In this document: piece by piece, positions 1-7,828 of the stretch
Numbering within the stretch: the first letter of the stretch is position 1
Layout of the letters: each line of letters begins with the position of its first letter
NCBI RefSeq assembly: GCF_003026455.1
Contig: NZ_PYMB01000008.1
Coordinates: forward strand, 62,001 to 126,000
Length of the DNA: 64,000 nucleotides
Origin: Photobacterium rosenbergii
GTDB taxonomy: Bacteria; Pseudomonadota; Gammaproteobacteria; Enterobacterales; Vibrionaceae
Direction of reading: 5' to 3'
Position numbers and translations under genes: made by a program
The notes under the pieces: model-generated
What the model saw: the letters and a program-made list of their open reading frames with translations, nothing else
What the model was told of the DNA's origin: nothing
Databases searched by the model: none

Positions 1-306
1 TTTGAAGCTGGCGCGGCGAAGAAACACCTGCGTCCAGTTGCTAAAGAAGCGTTGGAACTGGCTCTTGCTAAAGTTGAAGCCGTTGAAGAGTGGACAACAG
101 AAAACCTTCACAATGTTATTAAAGAAACCTGTGAAGAGCTTGAACTAGGTATGGGTAAAGTGGGTATGCCACTTCGCGTATCTGTGACAGGCCAAGGCCA
201 GTCACCATCTGTTGACGCTGTTATGCAGTTGATTGGCAAAGAGCGTGTTGCTGCACGAATCAAGATGGCGTTGGCATTTATTGCCGAGCGTGAAGCAAAC
301 AGCTAA
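1..306 (+). CDS. gltX: Glutamate-tRNA ligase, C-terminal part (left edge cut)
   Basis: This is the last 101 codons of glutamyl-tRNA synthetase, the cytoplasmic enzyme that charges tRNA-Glu. The reading frame is open from base 1 to a TAA at 304-306. The residues correspond to the helical anticodon-binding domain at the C-terminus, including the [20 protein letters not shown] segment and the closing GKERVAARI helix typical of bacterial GltX. The catalytic Rossmann domain with its HIGH and KMSKS motifs lies outside the window. A strong hairpin terminator follows within 35 bp. Confidence 0.93.
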   Translation, partial: FEAGAAKKHLRPVAKEALELALAKVEAVEEWTTENLHNVIKETCEELELGMGKVGMPLRVSVTGQGQSPSVDAVMQLIGKERVAARIKMALAFIAEREANS

Positions 307-337
307 TTCAGTTTATCTGAACTAGAACAAAATGAAG

Positions 338-366
338 CGGAAGAGTGAAAACTCTTCCGTTTTTTT
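338..366. terminator. Bidirectional terminator between gltX and the small secreted gene
   Basis: A perfect 9-bp stem CGGAAGAGT / ACTCTTCCG with a GAAA tetraloop is followed by seven T residues. It lies 31 bp after the gltX stop. On the opposite strand it is preceded by an A-run that becomes a T-run, and it starts right at the stop of the convergent small gene. It can therefore serve both genes. Confidence 0.9.
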
Positions 367-541
367 ATTTCTTGTGCATTTGTTTGTAGTTATTAATACA
401 GACATAGAAGCTTTTTGCTGTTGCACAATGTTTAACGGCATCTTCTGGTAGATCGGCCTCAGTGCCTGACAGCGTGAAAGCCCCAACATTGAAACTAGCA
501 GCGACCATCATTGCAGCAAAAACAGTGATGATTTTCTTCAT
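365..541 (-). CDS. Small secreted protein of unknown function (58 aa)
   Basis: I do not recognise the family. The start is the ATG at 541, because AAGGAG lies 6 bp upstream; an ATG nine codons earlier (568) has no such site. Residues 1 to about 20 form a signal peptide (MKKIITVFAAMM..., with small residues before the mature part). The mature peptide is short, with two cysteines in a C-x8-C arrangement and a lysine-rich tail, so an exported peptide with one disulfide is possible. It converges on gltX and shares its terminator. The signal peptide plus ribosome site make it likely to be a real gene, but no role can be assigned. Confidence 0.72.
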   Translation of the reverse strand: MKKIITVFAAMMVAASFNVGAFTLSGTEADLPEDAVKHCATAKSFYVCINNYKQMHKK

Positions 542-760
542 AGCGTTCTCCTTCTCAATAAAACGCATGTGATTAAAGCCTCAAAATTTCATGTACGGCA
601 TGTTTCTGTACCATTAGATAGTAGGTGAAGATCATTTTTTTTTAGCATTAATAACAGTGTGATATTGATGTTCAGACGGTGTGACTCTGCCAGTTACTGA
701 TTAGATAGTGACAGCCATCACGAAATCATTGCTCAATCTATACTGTTGGTGTGGGCTCTA

Positions 761-789
761 TTGACATGATTTAACTAAGTTTTTATTAT
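761..789 (+). promoter_or_regulatory. Sigma-70 promoter of tRNA-Ala
   Basis: A consensus -35 box TTGACA (761-766) and a -10 box TATTAT (784-789) are separated by exactly 17 bp. The predicted transcription start is near 796, about 8 bp before the tRNA. Confidence 0.85.
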
Positions 790-803
790 CCTTTTCACGA
801 TTT

Positions 804-879
<76 letters not shown>

Positions 880-886
880 AATTAAG

Positions 887-911
887 AAAACCTCGCTTCG
901 GCGGGGTTTTT
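887..911 (+). terminator. Terminator of tRNA-Ala
   Basis: AAAACCTCGC, a TTCG tetraloop, then GCGGGGTTTTT form a 10-bp stem with one G-U pair. It ends in a T-run and sits 7 bp after the tRNA. Confidence 0.9.
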
Positions 912-1063
912 GCTTTTTCAGGCTTTTTATCTTTCCCCGCCTTTGTAAAAACATCCATATTCTTGGTCTAGCTGATTTTTTCATATGAATTAAGCCTCTC
1001 GTTGCTTTCTATCAACATCGTGTTGTTGTATTTTGCAATCAAATTTAGAACGGTGTTTTTTAT

Positions 1064-1567
1064 ATGATTAAGAAGCTAATTCATCAAGCTGCATTGGGCG
1101 GCTTATTGCTTGCTTGTATTTCGACAGTTGTGGCGGCCGAGGAGAAGGAGTCCAAGTCTTTTATCGGTATTGGTGTCACGGATGGGACGAAGTATGAGTC
1201 GCCACTAGAGTTTGAGCCGGTGTTCCGCCTAGGGGCAATATTTGATGAAAAGCATCGCGTTGCGGCAAATTACTCCCATGGTTTTTCATCAGGCGTGACC
1301 AGTATTCATATTGCCTATGACTATTTGTATCCGTTTACAGATAGCGGAAACTGGCAGGTCTTCGGCGGTGGCAGTTTAGGTTATAAGTTTGGTCTACATG
1401 ATAGCAATGACTGGACCTTTGGTGGACAAACGGGTATCCGATACCAATTCAGTTCAGAGACCAGTTTTGATTTTGGTTATCGGATGTTTGATACGCTCGA
1501 TGAGTGGAAAGATCATGAACTCGGGCAACTGGGAAACATCTATATCAGCATTGATTTTACAATGTAA
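1064..1567 (+). CDS. Outer-membrane beta-barrel protein (167 aa)
   Basis: The protein starts with a signal peptide (basic MIKKLIHQ, a hydrophobic core and VVAA before the predicted cut near residue 24). The rest is alternating polar/aromatic strands rich in G, Y, F and W (FGGGSLGYKFG, FGGQTGIRYQF), as in small eight-stranded barrels. It closes with amphipathic strand IYISIDFTM. It resembles the broad OmpA/OmpW-like small barrel group, but no enzymatic motif is visible and I do not name a substrate. There is no strong Shine-Dalgarno before the ATG. The gene sits alone between two tRNA genes of opposite orientation. Confidence 0.75.
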   Translation: MIKKLIHQAALGGLLLACISTVVAAEEKESKSFIGIGVTDGTKYESPLEFEPVFRLGAIFDEKHRVAANYSHGFSSGVTSIHIAYDYLYPFTDSGNWQVFGGGSLGYKFGLHDSNDWTFGGQTGIRYQFSSETSFDFGYRMFDTLDEWKDHELGQLGNIYISIDFTM

Positions 1568-1583
1568 GTGGTGAGCCAAAACG

Positions 1584-1618
1584 AAAAAGGCCCAGTTACA
1601 TGATGGTAACTGGGCCTT
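1584..1618 (-). terminator. Terminator of tRNA-Arg
   Basis: A perfect 13-bp inverted repeat, AAGGCCCAGTTAC / GTAACTGGGCCTT, with a 6-base loop. On the minus strand it is followed by a run of five T residues, which suits the tRNA-Arg transcript. On the plus strand the T tract is poor, although it may also help end the barrel-gene transcript. Confidence 0.85.
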
Positions 1619-1623
1619 GAATA

Positions 1624-1700
1624 TGGCGCTCCCTACAGGAGTCGAACCTGTGGCCTTCCCCTTAGGAGGGGGACGCTCTATCCAGCTGAGCTAAGGGAGC
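1624..1700 (-). tRNA. tRNA-Arg, anticodon CCT
   Basis: Read on the minus strand, the 77-nt cloverleaf has acceptor GCTCCCT / AGGGAGC, anticodon stem TCCCC / GGGGA with loop CTCCTAA (anticodon CCT, reads AGG arginine codons), T arm with GGTTCGACTCC, discriminator G and encoded CCA. Confidence 0.96.
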
Positions 1701-1723
1701 AGCAAGCACTGCTTGGTTTTGCC

Positions 1724-1729
1724 ATTATA
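1724..1729 (-). promoter_or_regulatory. Probable -10 box for tRNA-Arg
   Basis: On the minus strand a perfect TATAAT lies 24 bp before the tRNA 5' end, giving a start near 1717. The -35 region (about CTTAAT at 17 bp) is weak and sits next to the flgT stop codon. The tRNA could alternatively be read through from flgT. Confidence 0.5.
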
Positions 1730-1761
1730 CAAAAAATTTCCAATAAATTAAGTAGCTAGTC

Positions 1762-2901
1762 TTAATCTTCCATCTGTTTGGTTAGCAAATCACCAGGTTG
1801 GATGCTGCTGGCAAGTTCAGGCTGTTCAATGCTGAGCTCGGCAGATTTCTCGTAGACACGATCGACAACCAAAGTGATCTCGGTTTGGACCATACGATTT
1901 CTTGGGATCCCGTTTTGATCAATAAAGCCAGCGCTGTGCCATAGGGCAAGCTGGTCACCTTGCTTAACGCCATGTTTGCGCCCTTGGTTGATATGAACGG
2001 TATTGCCATAGTGGCGGACGACTTCTGGCAAGTTAGTACGGCAGGCTAGCGAGCTTTCCAGATCTAGCATCATATTTTGGCTGACCCGCTGGACAGCCTG
2101 GCCGTAAGAAGACTGCCAGAATCGGGCACTGCCGGTGTCGACTTGGCTGGTGCGAGAAAATGGCCAATTGGCGACTTCACGGTATTGGTTCTGCATCAGT
2201 ATTTCGCCGGTTTTGCCGTCCATGAGTTGAAGCTCGGCAGCAAATTGCCGATTGATCTTATCGCTACGTAATAGCTTTTGATCGAGCGTCGAGGTTAAGT
2301 CGGTGATCTGGCCGCTGACGATATATTGTGCATCATTGTCTTCAGCCAGCATAACCATCTGGCTTGGGTAGCCCGGGTTGATTTGGACACGGGTGGTGCC
2401 GGAGACCACAAAGCTTTGCGAACGGGTTTCCAGTTGGCGTTTTAATACCGAGGTGAAGTTGTTGCCTAGCTGGTAAATTCCTCCCAGTGAGGCGTGTTGA
2501 GGCGAGCGGATATCAAACTCACCCAGCAGCAGGCCTTTCTTGTATTGTACCTTGTGGCAAGTTCTTGCCGACGGAAAAACTTCTATTTGTGCTGTCAGGT
2601 ACAGGCTACCACTTCTCTTTTTACTCTGGGTGACAGTAATTTGACGTAACTCGCTGCCACTGAACTGGTAATGATCTTGGCTGTTTTTCAGGTAGGGTTT
2701 GATACGGTTGAATGAGGACAGATCGGCTCCGGAATAGCGGATCACCTGTAACACTGCATCTTCCAGCGCGTTCTGACGGGCTTGGGACTCACTTTGTAGA
2801 ACGACAGCAGAACCGGTGACTTCATACCAGGCCGCGCTTGCCGGTAAGGCAAGAAGTAGTAGTAAGGTGCTGCTAAGAGTGAGGAGGATCTTTTTTATCA
2901 T
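1762..2901 (-). CDS. flgT: Flagellar H-ring protein FlgT
   Basis: FlgT forms the H ring, an outer disc around the L and P rings that stabilises the Vibrio sodium-driven basal body and helps recruit the motor T ring. The 379-residue product starts with a signal peptide (residues 1-23, ending LPASA). It then shows the FlgT N-terminal domain (WYEVTGSAVV, repeated ARQNALEDAV), a middle domain with two cysteines, and a C-terminal ligand-binding-like barrel. A GTG three codons upstream (2910) is possible. I chose the ATG at 2901 because it gives a normal basic signal-peptide start. It is divergent from flgOP, as in Vibrio. A sigma-54-like element lies about 120 bp upstream. Confidence 0.93.
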   Translation of the reverse strand: MIKKILLTLSSTLLLLLALPASAAWYEVTGSAVVLQSESQARQNALEDAVLQVIRYSGADLSSFNRIKPYLKNSQDHYQFSGSELRQITVTQSKKRSGSLYLTAQIEVFPSARTCHKVQYKKGLLLGEFDIRSPQHASLGGIYQLGNNFTSVLKRQLETRSQSFVVSGTTRVQINPGYPSQMVMLAEDNDAQYIVSGQITDLTSTLDQKLLRSDKINRQFAAELQLMDGKTGEILMQNQYREVANWPFSRTSQVDTGSARFWQSSYGQAVQRVSQNMMLDLESSLACRTNLPEVVRHYGNTVHINQGRKHGVKQGDQLALWHSAGFIDQNGIPRNRMVQTEITLVVDRVYEKSAELSIEQPELASSIQPGDLLTKQMED

Positions 2902-3023
2902 TTCGTCCACTTTCGGTATAAAAATTGCTTCAAACTCTATGTTGGATGCTTACGAGTTTAAGCGAGTGTGCCACTATCGGTTTTAACATTGAATGGCGGC
3001 TTTCATAGTATTCCAAGGATAAT

Positions 3024-3037
3024 GCAAAGAGCATTCC
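3024..3037 (-). promoter_or_regulatory. Candidate sigma-54 promoter for flgT
   Basis: On the minus strand AGGAATGCTCTTTGCA has GG and GC exactly 10 bases apart and a perfect TTTGCA -12 box; the -24 box is imperfect (AGGAAT). The start would be near 3012, leaving a leader of about 110 nt. flgT is a sigma-54 class III gene in V. cholerae, so the location makes sense. Confidence 0.5.
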
Positions 3038-3128
3038 TGATTTTTTGTGTTTACCAATAAAGTTTTTGTTTGAATCTACGATAACAAGCTATGGGTCTGA
3101 AGTCTCTCTTCAATTGGAGCTGTATATT

Positions 3129-3764
3129 ATGAAAAAATGGGTAATTGTATTGATGGCAATGTTGGTAACATCTTGTGCCTATTCTCCCATTTATAACGGT
3201 AAAGAGCCTTATACCGGTAGCCGACATAGTTTGGATGAAATGCCTCGTCATACCATGGATTTTTTCATTGAGGGGATGGCTGATAAGCTGATTGAATCCA
3301 ATCAGTATTTGACCGCACGCACGCCTTTGGCCGTCACGTCATTTGTTGACCTGCAAGATATGGACGAGACCAATTGGCTGGGTAATTCGGTTTCGGAAGG
3401 CTTGATTTACCAAATGCAGCAGCGGGGCTATACCGTGGTTGACTATAAAGTCACGGGTGGTATCAAAGTGACGCCGGATGGCGATTTTGCATTGAGTCGT
3501 GACTGGCAGCAGTTATCATCAGAGCAGCCTGTTGATTATGTGTTGGCTGGCACTATGCTGCGCCAATCGGCAGGGGTACTGGTCAATGCCCGTATTATTG
3601 GCATTCGCTCCCGTGTGGTGATTGCCTCGGCACAAGGCTTCTTGCCGGCTGATCGAATTGGCCGCGATCTCGATAGCCTTAATCGAATGCGAATGGATAA
3701 TGGTTGGATTATTCGTGACGAGACCTTGTCCCACGATAGAAACACCGTAGTAATTAAGCCTTAG
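3129..3764 (+). CDS. flgO: Flagellar outer-membrane lipoprotein FlgO
   Basis: FlgO is an outer-membrane-associated protein needed for full motility and a stable flagellum in Vibrio. The ATG at 3129 is preceded by GGAG with 9-bp spacing, whereas an in-frame start 28 codons earlier would put a non-signal tail in front. The 211-residue product begins with a lipoprotein signal, MKKWVIVLMAMLVTSC, with the acylated cysteine at residue 16. A FlgO domain follows, in which PLAVTSFVDLQDMDETNWLG is the recognisable stretch. It is followed after 8 bp by flgP, with which it forms an operon. Confidence 0.93.
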   Translation: MKKWVIVLMAMLVTSCAYSPIYNGKEPYTGSRHSLDEMPRHTMDFFIEGMADKLIESNQYLTARTPLAVTSFVDLQDMDETNWLGNSVSEGLIYQMQQRGYTVVDYKVTGGIKVTPDGDFALSRDWQQLSSEQPVDYVLAGTMLRQSAGVLVNARIIGIRSRVVIASAQGFLPADRIGRDLDSLNRMRMDNGWIIRDETLSHDRNTVVIKP

Positions 3765-3772
3765 GAGTAAAA

Positions 3773-4198
3773 ATGCGTTATTGGTGCCTGCTGGTTTTAG
3801 CTTTCCTTGTCGGTTGTCAGCCTTTGGTTGAAACGCGCAACACTGACATTATTACCGCTGTTGGCTATGCCTCTATTAGCGAGCAGCCAGGAAAGAGTAT
3901 GGACGAGAAGCGGATGCGTGCAATGCGAGCGTCAAAGCTCGATGCATACCGTGAATTGACTGAGCAGGTATACGGTATTCGTATTTCAGCCCGTTCAGAG
4001 ATGGATGATCAGCAGTTGAACTATGAAAACAATAATAGTTCGGTTGATGGCAGTATCCGTGGGGCCGAAGTGATCCGAAGTTATCCCATTGGCGATAACT
4101 ATGTGACCGAAATGCAATTGGATCTCAATAGGATGGAGCGTCTTCAGGGCAGTGCAGAAATCTATGCCGTTCCCCAGAGCCAGGAAGTGATGTTCTAA
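3773..4198 (+). CDS. flgP: Flagellar outer-membrane lipoprotein FlgP
   Basis: FlgP is an outer-membrane lipoprotein that associates with the basal body; in Vibrio it forms part of the outer rings of the polar flagellum. It has 141 residues, with lipobox LVGC placing the lipidated cysteine at residue 15. The AMRASKLDAYRELTEQVYGI helix and the I..S....DNYVTEMQLDL strand are typical of the LPP20/FlgP family. The Shine-Dalgarno TAGGAG lies 5 bp before the ATG and 8 bp after flgO. The gene converges on flgN, only 32 bp away. Confidence 0.93.
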   Translation: MRYWCLLVLAFLVGCQPLVETRNTDIITAVGYASISEQPGKSMDEKRMRAMRASKLDAYRELTEQVYGIRISARSEMDDQQLNYENNNSSVDGSIRGAEVIRSYPIGDNYVTEMQLDLNRMERLQGSAEIYAVPQSQEVMF

Positions 4199-4230
4199 GC
4201 GGTATTATCAAAAGATAAAACAGCGGCTGT

Positions 4231-4659
4231 TTATGCCTTTAGATCAGTACCCAGAGTGCGGGTGTTCTGGGTCGTACCTTCGCTGGTATAGGTCATTTGA
4301 TGTTTGCCACGGCTTTGCTGCAATAGATTATTGAGCTTATGGAAGCTTAGCTGGGCACGCATTAAGGCTTCACCATTGATATCATTGGTCGATTGGCAAT
4401 CGTCTGCAAGTGAACGCAAAGTTGCGACGTTGGCAGATAAGTCGCCACCTTCAGCTAGCCTTGACTGCTCAGGATGGACGGAAAGTTGGTGATCGACCAG
4501 CTTGATATTGTCGATTAATGCCGACTTTTTCTGTGCACACTCAAGAATGAGTTCAGACTTGCGTTCAACAATGGCTTTTTGCTCTTGTGCGAGCAAAGTG
4601 GTGAGAGAGGTGAGGTTCACCTGTTGCTGTTCAAGAAGCTGTTCTATAGATGTAGACAT
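4231..4659 (-). CDS. flgN: Flagellar export chaperone FlgN
   Basis: FlgN is the cytoplasmic chaperone for the hook-junction proteins FlgK and FlgL, which it delivers to the export apparatus. The 142-residue protein is almost entirely helical. It has a long N-terminal coiled coil (MSTSIEQLLEQQQVNL) and a Q/S-rich, probably disordered C-terminus, as expected for this family. It lies 16 bp downstream of flgM and last in the flgA-flgM-flgN direction. Expression is probably from the sigma-28 promoter before flgM, with some read-through from flgA. Confidence 0.93.
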   Translation of the reverse strand: MSTSIEQLLEQQQVNLTSLTTLLAQEQKAIVERKSELILECAQKKSALIDNIKLVDHQLSVHPEQSRLAEGGDLSANVATLRSLADDCQSTNDINGEALMRAQLSFHKLNNLLQQSRGKHQMTYTSEGTTQNTRTLGTDLKA

Positions 4660-4675
4660 ACTCTCTCACTTGTCC

Positions 4676-4987
4676 TTAAAGGCCTTTCAAATCGTCTTCG
4701 AGTTTAATCATATTAGCCGCTAGCTTATCGGCATCAATGACATAGGAACCATTGGCAATAGCTTCTTTGATGGCATTGACTTTTTCTGTGTCGAACGCTT
4801 CCTGAGCGGCAAGTTGCTGGTGAATTTGACCCACAGATTGACCTTGGCTGCTTAGGGAAACGGAATCTGACTCGGCTGCATTAGATTGCGTACCTGAAGC
4901 CGGTTTGCTTTTACCGGTATCGGTATTCGATACATTCCCGCCGGTAGTCAACGGCTGGTTAGTGCGTATGTTATTGATAGTAGGCAT
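4676..4987 (-). CDS. flgM: Anti-sigma-28 factor FlgM
   Basis: FlgM binds FliA (sigma-28) and holds late flagellar genes off until the hook-basal body is finished, when FlgM is exported. The 103-residue product has a disordered S/T/Q-rich N-terminal half. Its C-terminal sigma-binding helices (about residues 60-100) include the conserved VNAIKEAIANGSYVIDADKL segment. A strong AAGGAG site lies 7 bp upstream of the ATG. A sigma-28 promoter lies 44-70 bp upstream, so FlgM is part of the autoregulatory loop it controls. Confidence 0.95.
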   Translation of the reverse strand: MPTINNIRTNQPLTTGGNVSNTDTGKSKPASGTQSNAAESDSVSLSSQGQSVGQIHQQLAAQEAFDTEKVNAIKEAIANGSYVIDADKLAANMIKLEDDLKGL

Positions 4988-5030
4988 TAGAAACTCCTTG
5001 AACGTGCAGTTAAGCTCTATAGCTACTGTA

Positions 5031-5057
5031 TTATCGACAACGATAGCAAAACCTTTA
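5031..5057 (-). promoter_or_regulatory. Sigma-28 (FliA) promoter of flgMN
   Basis: On the minus strand TAAA (5057-5054), exactly 15 bases, then GTCGATAA (5038-5031). This matches the flagellar sigma-28 consensus TAAA-N15-GCCGATAA at 11 of 12 positions. It points at flgM, which begins at 4987. Confidence 0.85.
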
Positions 5058-5089
5058 GGTATTGTACGTAAAATTTCGGTAATTTCGTA

Positions 5090-5824
5090 TCAATAGCGAA
5101 CCGTGACTTCACCCACCGCACTGACGATACCGGTGACCACCTTTTTGGAACGGTTATTCTGCACTCTGATTTGTTCACCTAGCGACCCATCTGACAAGGC
5201 TTTGCCTTCGGTAATAATAGAAAGTCCGTCATTGCCAGCCTTAATCAGGACAGCGTCATTCCTACACACCAGGCAGATATCGCTGGCGAGTATGATTTCT
5301 CCGAGCCGGACGGGACGTTTTACTTTGGAACCGATGAGTTGTTCGGGGTTGGCAAAAGAGGCACCGCGTTGCCGCCTGAGTTCCACTTGTTCAACATCAA
5401 TGTCTGCCGCTGAAATGACAGTGCCTCTGGGGAGCGGCGTTTTGGCGACAACCCGTTCGAGCACCTGTTGAACACGGACAGGGACATAAATTTGCCAGTT
5501 GAGGGATTCACACCGAACCAATACCGAGACAGTGCCGCTTAGTGAGCTTTTGTTGGGGATACCGGTCGAGAGTGGTTCAGGGCATTGGGGCAGGCGGAGT
5601 CGGTTATCGAGGTTTGGGGCTGTGATGGTAAAGCGCCCATTTGCCTCACGGGTTAGCGCCGTAACATGCTCTTGCGCTGCTTGGCTGATAACGTCTGGTG
5701 ATATATTGGTTGTAGCGGACTGGCTTGCTTCCTGATTAGCAAACGCAGGGCTAATGCCGCTAAAGAAAAAAATCTGCAGGCCGATAAAACAAATTAGGTG
5801 AATGTTAGGCGAGTAACTAAGCAC
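5090..5824 (-). CDS. flgA: P-ring assembly chaperone FlgA
   Basis: FlgA is the periplasmic chaperone that helps FlgI polymerise into the P ring. The start is a GTG at 5824 with AAAGAGA 7 bp upstream. It gives 244 residues with a signal peptide of about 30 residues (hydrophobic core, then SPAFA). The C-terminal half holds the SAF domain (VVAKTPLPRGTVISAADIDV, then VKRPVRLGEIILASDI), as in all FlgA proteins. A disulfide is possible between the CLVC cysteines. It is first in the flgA-flgM-flgN direction and divergent from cheV. Confidence 0.94.
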   Translation of the reverse strand: MLSYSPNIHLICFIGLQIFFFSGISPAFANQEASQSATTNISPDVISQAAQEHVTALTREANGRFTITAPNLDNRLRLPQCPEPLSTGIPNKSSLSGTVSVLVRCESLNWQIYVPVRVQQVLERVVAKTPLPRGTVISAADIDVEQVELRRQRGASFANPEQLIGSKVKRPVRLGEIILASDICLVCRNDAVLIKAGNDGLSIITEGKALSDGSLGEQIRVQNNRSKKVVTGIVSAVGEVTVRY

Positions 5825-5987
5825 GTTTTTATCTCTTTAATGTCACCAATCACAATGGGATACTGTGCCTTACCGCAGGTATTTCAATAAAGCAGCTTTA
5901 ACTTGCTATGATATGTGATTTACCCTTTGGTTTCTCTAGTAAACACGTATCAAATTATAAAAACAATCAACAAGGAGACGTCTTCAT

Positions 5988-6905
5988 ATGTCGGGGATAT
6001 TAGATTCGGTGAATCAACGTACCCAGCTGGTCGGTCAAAACAGGCTAGAGTTACTAACCTTCAGGCTTAATCGACGTCAACGTTATGGCATCAATGTATT
6101 TAAAGTCAAGGAGGTGCTCCAGTGCCCTAAATTGACAACGATGCCTAACTTGCATCCCTTGGTGAAGGGCATTGCGCATATCCGTGGGCAAACTATTTCC
6201 GTGATTGATATGAGCCTGGCAACCGGTGGCCGCCCTATCGACGATCTCGACAATTGCTTCGTGATTATTTCTGAATTCAACCGTTCGATTCAGGGCTTTT
6301 TGGTGTCTTCCGTTGAACGCATTATTAATATGAACTGGGAGTCAATTTTGCCGCCGCCAAAAGGGGCGGGTAAGGCGAACTACCTGACCGCAGTGACCGA
6401 AATAGATAATGAGCTGGTTGAAATTCTGGACGTGGAAAAAATTCTTGATGAAATTTCCCCAGTGAACACCAGTATCACGGGCTCTGTACTGGAAGAGCTC
6501 ATTGAAGATATGCCAGCGGTACGGCGCGTATTAGTAGCGGATGACTCCAGTGTTGCCCGCAAGCAGGTTCAGCGCGCTATTGAAGCAATTGGCTGTGAAT
6601 GTGTGCTGGTTAAGGATGGCAAAGAAGCCATTATTAAACTGCGAGAAATGGCGCAGGAAGACGATATTTACAAACAACTGGCGTTGGTGATTTCAGATAT
6701 TGAAATGCCAGAGATGGATGGCTATACGCTGACGGCAGAAATCCGCAACGATCCGAAACTGAAAGATTTGCATGTTATCCTTCACACTTCACTAAGTGGG
6801 GTGTTTAACCAAGCGATGGTTGAACGTGTCGGAGCTAATGCCTTCATTCCTAAATTTAATCCTGATGAACTAGGCGCAGCAGTAAAAGCGGCAATGCCAC
6901 AATAA
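5988..6905 (+). CDS. cheV: Chemotaxis coupling protein CheV (CheW-receiver fusion)
   Basis: CheV couples chemoreceptors to CheA and can be phosphorylated, which tunes adaptation. In 305 residues it has an N-terminal CheW-like domain (about 1-165, with NVFKVKEVLQ and the IRGQTISVIDMSLA strand). A receiver domain follows (about 180-305) with the acidic pair in VADDS, the phosphoacceptor Asp in ISDIEMPEMDG, the Thr/Ser switch in LHTSLSG and the Lys in FIPKF. The Shine-Dalgarno AAGGAG is 10 bp before the ATG. It heads a probable cheV-cheR operon and is divergent from flgA. Confidence 0.96.
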   Translation: MSGILDSVNQRTQLVGQNRLELLTFRLNRRQRYGINVFKVKEVLQCPKLTTMPNLHPLVKGIAHIRGQTISVIDMSLATGGRPIDDLDNCFVIISEFNRSIQGFLVSSVERIINMNWESILPPPKGAGKANYLTAVTEIDNELVEILDVEKILDEISPVNTSITGSVLEELIEDMPAVRRVLVADDSSVARKQVQRAIEAIGCECVLVKDGKEAIIKLREMAQEDDIYKQLALVISDIEMPEMDGYTLTAEIRNDPKLKDLHVILHTSLSGVFNQAMVERVGANAFIPKFNPDELGAAVKAAMPQ

Positions 6906-6958
6906 ATGACGCCGAAATAAACAGGCTCGAGCAAAGAACAATCATACTAGAGCAGTAG

Positions 6959-7789
6959 ATGACAGCTATAACTATAAACGATCAGGAATACCGCGAGTTT
7001 TGCCGTTTCCTAGAAGCCCAGTGTGGAATTGTACTGGGTGACAGTAAACAGTATTTGGTAAGAAGCCGGCTTAGTCCTTTAGTCAGTCAGTATTCATTAT
7101 CTTCACTCTCTGAACTGTTGCAGGTGGTGATTGCCGGTCGAAATCGTGAACTGCGGGTTGCTGCAGTCGATGCGATGACCACCAACGAAACACTTTGGTT
7201 TCGAGATACCTATCCTTATACCGTGTTGGCTGACCGCATCTTGCCGGAGTTGGCAGCGAATAAACGTCCGATAAAAATTTGGTCCTCAGCCAGTTCCTCT
7301 GGGCAAGAACCTTATTCTATCGCGATGACGGTGCTGGAAACGCAGAACCGCCGGCCTGGGATGTTGCCTAGCAGTGTACAAATTACCGCGACCGATATTT
7401 CTCAAACCATGCTGGAGACTTGCCGCACAGGTGCTTACGACAATTTGGCACTCAGCCGTGGGTTATCGATGGAGCGCCGCCGGATGTTCTTCGAGGACAA
7501 CGGTGATGGTCGCCTCAGAGTCAATGACAAGGTCAAGCGAATGGTGAACTTCCGTCCGCAGAACCTGAAAGACAGCTATGCGCTGCTTGGCAAGTTTGAT
7601 GTGATTTTCTGCCGCAATGTGCTGATCTACTTCTCGCCGGAGATGAAAGCCAAGGTGCTCAACCAAATGGCAGCCAGCCTGAACCCAGGCGGTTATCTTC
7701 TGCTGGGCGCATCGGAATCACTCACCGGCCTGACCGATAAGTTTGAGATGATCCGTTGTAACCCGGGGATAATCTACCGGCTAAAATAG
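6959..7789 (+). CDS. cheR: Chemotaxis protein methyltransferase CheR
   Basis: CheR methylates glutamates of methyl-accepting chemoreceptors using S-adenosylmethionine, giving sensory adaptation. The 276 residues comprise the N-terminal helical CheR domain (1-80) and the SAM methyltransferase domain. Visible motifs are NETLWFRD, the SAM-binding WSSASSSGQEPYSIAM, TDIS, and FDVIFCRNVLIYF. It lies 53 bp after cheV. The Shine-Dalgarno is weak (AGCAG). Its partner demethylase CheB is 44 kb downstream in this window. Confidence 0.96.
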   Translation: MTAITINDQEYREFCRFLEAQCGIVLGDSKQYLVRSRLSPLVSQYSLSSLSELLQVVIAGRNRELRVAAVDAMTTNETLWFRDTYPYTVLADRILPELAANKRPIKIWSSASSSGQEPYSIAMTVLETQNRRPGMLPSSVQITATDISQTMLETCRTGAYDNLALSRGLSMERRRMFFEDNGDGRLRVNDKVKRMVNFRPQNLKDSYALLGKFDVIFCRNVLIYFSPEMKAKVLNQMAASLNPGGYLLLGASESLTGLTDKFEMIRCNPGIIYRLK

Positions 7790-7828
7790 GGCCAACGACT
7801 CATAAGCCTTGGGTCCCTGCAAAATAAG

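Noticed and set aside
4210-4230. AAACAG-CGG-CTGTTT between flgP and flgN as a terminator
   Set aside because: The stem is only 6 A/T-rich pairs with a 3-base loop and no T tract on either strand.
5840-5920. Sigma-70 or sigma-54 promoter for cheV
   Set aside because: TATGAT is present near 5910, but the paired -35 is poor and no GG-N10-GC pair exists; evidence is too thin to list.
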